From JBIOJM01 sp044450785 (GTDB lineage: Bacteria; Planctomycetota; Planctomycetia; Isosphaerales; Isosphaeraceae): 7,710 nt of DNA. A program made the translations under genes and the position numbers. Shown here piece by piece: positions 5,138 through 7,710 of this stretch. The stretch covers positions 1-7,710 of the forward strand of contig JBIOJM010000422.1 in the NCBI GenBank assembly GCA_044450785.1, read 5' to 3'. Under the pieces are notes generated by a model. It worked only from the letters and a program-made list of their open reading frames with translations, was not told the origin of the DNA and searched no databases. Every line of letters starts with the position of its first letter. Positions within the stretch are counted from its first letter, which is position 1.

Positions 5138-5922
5138 AACAGCTCTCGATCCGTAAACTGATGCTGATGATCGCTGGCCTGGCGGTCGTGTTCGCCATTA
5201 TCGGTTGGCAGGTCAGGCGATCCGAAGATGAGTTCCTGCGCGTGAGTCGAGATAAGTGCGCCCATAACATGCATAAGATCGCGCTCACCCTTCTCGGCTA
5301 TTGCACCACCAACGGAGCCTTCCCCAGCGGGACGTGGCCCAACCCGAGCCTGCCCCCGGAGAGACGGCTGAGCTGGTATGCGGCGATCAGCTCTTTCCTC
5401 GACTATGCGTTATTTCATAACGCCATCGAGGAGACCCAGCCCTGGGATGCCGGCCCCAATGGGAACGTGGTATGTATGCGGAATTCAGCCTTATTCTGTC
5501 CAAACGCTAACGGCGTTCGCCCTGGCACACCGGTGCCGACACACTACATCGGCATCGCCGGCGTTGGAACGGATGCCCCCTTATTGTTGAAGAGCGACCC
5601 AAGGGCAGGCGTCTTCGGATACGATCGTCAGACCACGCTTGCCGACATCAAGGACGGGCTCGCGACGACAATGCTGATCGCCGAATCGGGGCGAGTGAAG
5701 GGGGCGTGGTTACAAGGAGGGCCTGCTACTGTTCGAGGGCTCGATCCCGCGGACAAGCCATACGCCGGTCCCGGCCGCCAATTCGGCGGCTTTCACCCCG
5801 GCTGTGTGCTGATCGCGTTCGCTGACGGTTCGGTGCGCGTGGTCGACGAACGGATCGACCCCACGGTCTTCGAGGCATTGTCGACGATGGCCGGCGGTGA
5901 GAGGTTGCCCACCAACTGGTAG
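5134..5922 (+). CDS. DUF1559 family protein with H-x9-DG motif, membrane-anchored
   Basis: This is a member of the large planctomycete DUF1559 family of exported, pilin-like or anchored proteins of unknown job. The 262-residue product has an N-terminal membrane helix (about residues 8-25). After it comes a cysteine-initiated segment, CAHNMHKIALTLLGYCTTNG then AFPSG, the counterpart of the family's CxNNLKQIGLALHNYHDxxGxFPPG. Near the end is H221-x9-D231-G232 in FHPGCVLIAFADGSV, the hallmark motif. Most relatives open with a type IV prepilin signal of the GFTLVELLVVIAIIG kind. Here the start is MKQLSIRKLMLMIAGLAVVF, with no obvious prepilin peptidase site, so a plain signal anchor is more likely. 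ATG 5134 overlaps the ligA TGA (ATGA), implying translational coupling. Parts, such as around 5400-5420 and 5580-5595, use more AT-rich codons than ligA. Confidence 0.85.
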   Translation: MKQLSIRKLMLMIAGLAVVFAIIGWQVRRSEDEFLRVSRDKCAHNMHKIALTLLGYCTTNGAFPSGTWPNPSLPPERRLSWYAAISSFLDYALFHNAIEETQPWDAGPNGNVVCMRNSALFCPNANGVRPGTPVPTHYIGIAGVGTDAPLLLKSDPRAGVFGYDRQTTLADIKDGLATTMLIAESGRVKGAWLQGGPATVRGLDPADKPYAGPGRQFGGFHPGCVLIAFADGSVRVVDERIDPTVFEALSTMAGGERLPTNW

Positions 5923-5949
5923 CCATGCGACCGAGAAGGGACTCGCGAC

Positions 5950-7314
5950 GTGTTCCGATTGGCGTTTGGAAGAGGCGGTCGCGCCCTGATTCAGCCGCGG
6001 TCGTCTTCCGACCCGTCCCGGCCGCGACGCCTGAGCTTGTCGAAGCGGATCCTGTTCACGACGCTGACGCTGATCCTCGCTTGGGGGCTGCTGGAGCTCG
6101 GTGGATTCTTCCTGATCTGGATGGCCCGCGGAGAGCGGTTCTCGTGGAGCGGCGTGCAGGAGCTGCGTGCGAATCAGGTCAATGATTTCGACTCGCGTAA
6201 TTCGAACCGCTTCGCCCAGGTTCACCCTTTTGTCGGTTACGTGGAGGAACCCCGACCGGACAGCGGAATCCGCCCGTTTGGCGGTGTCCGGGCGGTGCCG
6301 GTCTCGGAGTACGGCTACGTCGATGACAAACTTCCGCTCCAGACACAGGGGCCCGGCCGGGTCGTCATCGGGATCGCGGGCGGATCGGTCGCGTGCTACT
6401 TCGCCGTCAACGGGGCCAGGCGTCTGGAGGCAGAGCTTTCGAAGGACGCCCGGTTCGCAGGCAAGCAGCTCGTGTTCGTGAACCTGGCCCTGGGCGGCTA
6501 CAAACAGCCCCAGCAGCTCATGACCCTGGCCTACCTGCTGTCGCTCGGCGCTGAATTCGATCTGATCCTGAACATCGACGGCTTCAACGAGGTCGCTCTC
6601 GACGAGATCGAAAACGCCTCGGAGAGCTTCTTCCCAGCCTTCCCCCGCAACTGGCGGGCACGCATCGCCGTCAGCGACATTTCCCTGAGCCTCACCCGGA
6701 GCAAGCTGTTGTTGCTGGCCGACGAGCGCGCCGAGCTGGCCCGGCGGTTCTCTCGGAGCCCCTGGCGGTATTCGATCTTCTGCAACTTCGTCTGGATCCT
6801 CCTCGACCGCCGGCTGGACCATCGGACTTCGCAGGTCCTCGGCAGCTTCAGCCGGTCCCCGCACCCGCGTTCGCCCTACGCCGTCACGGGGCCTCGCCGA
6901 GACTTCGCCACCAGCAACGATCGCTATGAATTCCTCGCTGAAATCTGGGCTAACTCGTCGGTCCAGATGAACGGGCTCTGCCGATCCAACGGCACGCGTT
7001 ATTACCACTTCCTCCAGGCGAATCAGTATGTCGCCGGATCGAAGCCGATGCGGGATGCGGAGAAGCGGGTCGCCATCCTCCAGGGGCATCCGTACGGGAG
7101 AGGAGTCGAAATCGGCTATCCCCTCCTGATTCGAAAGAGTGAGATGTTGAAGAGTGAGGGCGTCCCGTTCCACGACCTCACGGGGATCTTTGCCGGACAT
7201 CCGGAGACGATCTACATCGACAACTGCTGCCACTACAACCAGGCGGGCTACGAGATCATGGCCGAGGCGATCGCCCGCGCGATCCTAAGCGAACCGGCGA
7301 CAAACACCGACTGA
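5950..7314 (+). CDS. Membrane-anchored SGNH/GDSL-type hydrolase family protein
   Basis: This 454-residue protein probably acts outside the cytoplasmic membrane as an esterase or acyl-transfer enzyme; the substrate is unknown. A basic N-terminus (about 1-33) leads into one membrane helix (about 34-59, ILFTTLTLILAWGLLELGGF and on). SGNH-like blocks follow: GIAGGSVACYF with candidate nucleophile S146, NLALGGYKQPQQ with G182/G183, NIDGFNE with N213, and IDNCCHYNQAGYEIMAEAI with H428. D424 precedes the histidine by four residues, and the usual D-x-x-H position (-3) is N425, so the catalytic Asp assignment is uncertain. Related anchored SGNH proteins occur in exopolysaccharide and surface-polymer gene sets, but no such genes are visible here. 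GTG 5950 was chosen for GAAGGGA at 5934-5940 and for preserving the membrane helix. It starts 27 nt after the DUF1559 stop. A long opposite-strand frame over it is a coding shadow. Confidence 0.75.
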   Translation: MFRLAFGRGGRALIQPRSSSDPSRPRRLSLSKRILFTTLTLILAWGLLELGGFFLIWMARGERFSWSGVQELRANQVNDFDSRNSNRFAQVHPFVGYVEEPRPDSGIRPFGGVRAVPVSEYGYVDDKLPLQTQGPGRVVIGIAGGSVACYFAVNGARRLEAELSKDARFAGKQLVFVNLALGGYKQPQQLMTLAYLLSLGAEFDLILNIDGFNEVALDEIENASESFFPAFPRNWRARIAVSDISLSLTRSKLLLLADERAELARRFSRSPWRYSIFCNFVWILLDRRLDHRTSQVLGSFSRSPHPRSPYAVTGPRRDFATSNDRYEFLAEIWANSSVQMNGLCRSNGTRYYHFLQANQYVAGSKPMRDAEKRVAILQGHPYGRGVEIGYPLLIRKSEMLKSEGVPFHDLTGIFAGHPETIYIDNCCHYNQAGYEIMAEAIARAILSEPATNTD

Positions 7315-7595
7315 GGCGACCACGCGGGCGAACGTCCGGATTGTGCGGGCGCGCGGAAGCCACGAACGGGCGGTTCCCCCGCCGGTTACTGGATCGGACC
7401 GCGTGCCGGCGACAGGTCGCTCGAGTCGGTGAGACGCGTTCCTCACGCCTCTCCGTCGATCGCACCCGGCATCGGGGAAAACTCCCCATACGCGGGCTTT
7501 GCTGGAACCATCCGGTTTGCTGGTTCGTAGTAACTTTTGTCAAGGTCCGGTGTTCAATCTAATAGAGTCCAGGCTTCTTGCAGAGGAGAAGCACC
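7315..7595. other. Intergenic region before the last gene
   Basis: No gene is supported. A 73-codon plus-strand frame (7341-7562) has no ribosome site and arginine-rich, low-complexity composition. Small dyads are present: GTGAG/CTCAC (7429-7433, 7442-7446), GGGGA-AAAC-TCCCC (7474-7487) and GAACCA-N10-TGGTTC (7505-7526). None has a T run, so no clear terminator for the SGNH gene is seen. The last dyad sits just upstream of the proposed promoter and could be a regulator site. Confidence 0.5.
7537..7563 (+). promoter_or_regulatory. Possible sigma70-type promoter for the last gene
   Basis: TTGTCA (7537-7542, 5 of 6 to TTGACA) and TCTAAT (7558-7563, 5 of 6 to TATAAT) are separated by 15 nt, a little short of the optimal 17. 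The region is AT-richer than its surroundings and lies 32 nt before the start codon. The inverted repeat at 7505-7526 is directly upstream. Confidence 0.4.
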
Positions 7596-7710
7596 ATGCG
7601 ACCGAACGGACTAACACTGATGCGGTCGATCCACCCTACGGCTCTTGTGCTCTTGATGCTGCTGCTGCCGGCCGGACTCGCCCAGGCCAACGGAGGTCAC
7701 GGCGGCGGAC
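7596..7710 (+). CDS. Exported protein, N-terminal part only (runs off window)
   Basis: Only the first 38 residues are present. The strong site GAGGAG (7583-7588) lies 7 nt before ATG 7596. The product begins with a Sec-type signal peptide: an N-region with arginines (MRPNGLTLMR), a leucine-rich core (ALVLLMLLLPAGLA) and a likely signal peptidase I site after AQA, just before NGGHGGG. An in-frame ATG at 7620 would give a shorter signal but has no comparable ribosome site. The mature part visible is glycine/histidine-rich, too little to name a family; a secreted or periplasmic protein is all that can be said. Its own promoter (7537-7563) and the long gap suggest it is a separate transcription unit. 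Confidence 0.8.
   Translation, partial: MRPNGLTLMRSIHPTALVLLMLLLPAGLAQANGGHGGG

Noticed and set aside
5710..7233. 507-codon open frame on the minus strand
   Set aside because: It lies opposite the SGNH-type gene and the end of the DUF1559 gene, both with recognisable motifs. Long antisense frames are expected in GC-rich coding DNA. The product shows no domain and is Arg/Asp/Glu-rich as mirrored codons predict.
7341..7562. 73-codon plus-strand frame (and a minus-strand frame 7256-7543)
   Set aside because: Both are arginine-rich with no ribosome site. The plus-strand frame runs through the proposed promoter and dyads of the last gene, so it is more likely intergenic.

Overview
This is a GC-rich bacterial chromosomal segment with all recognisable genes on the plus strand. 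The best guess is a planctomycete, probably of the Isosphaeraceae type. The main clue is a DUF1559 protein carrying the H-x9-DG motif, a family massively expanded in Planctomycetes. GC-rich codon use, heptanucleotide repeats between genes and C/G-tract hairpins fit this. The assignment is inference from protein style; the window holds no rRNA or other phylogenetic marker.

Layout. Positions 1-89 look like the tail of a preceding gene. Positions 90-441 have no confident gene but are rich in structure: five heptamer repeats, a small TGA-interrupted reading frame, and nested C-run/G-run inverted repeats ending in a G9 tract. Then come cysK (cysteine synthase, GTG start at 442) and, after an oppositely oriented heptamer repeat, a JAMM/MPN+ metalloprotease gene. 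The protease has complete catalytic residues, but its domain is split by an in-frame segment of about 98 residues that resembles an interspersed repeat-encoded domain. Next are ndk (nucleoside diphosphate kinase), a 99-residue two-helix membrane protein, ligA (NAD-dependent DNA ligase) and a DUF1559 protein whose start overlaps the ligA stop by 4 nt. A membrane-anchored SGNH/GDSL-type protein follows. After a 281-nt intergenic region with a plausible promoter, the window ends inside a gene whose product begins with a signal peptide.

How the genes may work together. The cysK-JAMM pair recalls the mycobacterial CysM/CysO/Mec arrangement, in which a JAMM peptidase frees cysteine from a sulfur-carrier protein. 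No carrier gene is present here, so this link is a hypothesis. The ndk-membrane protein-ligA-DUF1559 stretch is tightly packed (38 nt, 8 nt, then a 4-nt overlap) and could be one transcript, with dNTP supply and nick sealing as the housekeeping core. The SGNH protein starts 27 nt after the DUF1559 stop and may belong to the same run.

Most noteworthy: the in-frame insertion inside the JAMM catalytic domain, the inverted heptamer repeats bracketing cysK, and the interrupted small frame and hairpin cluster upstream of cysK. No CRISPR array, tRNA, rRNA, transposase or phage gene was seen.
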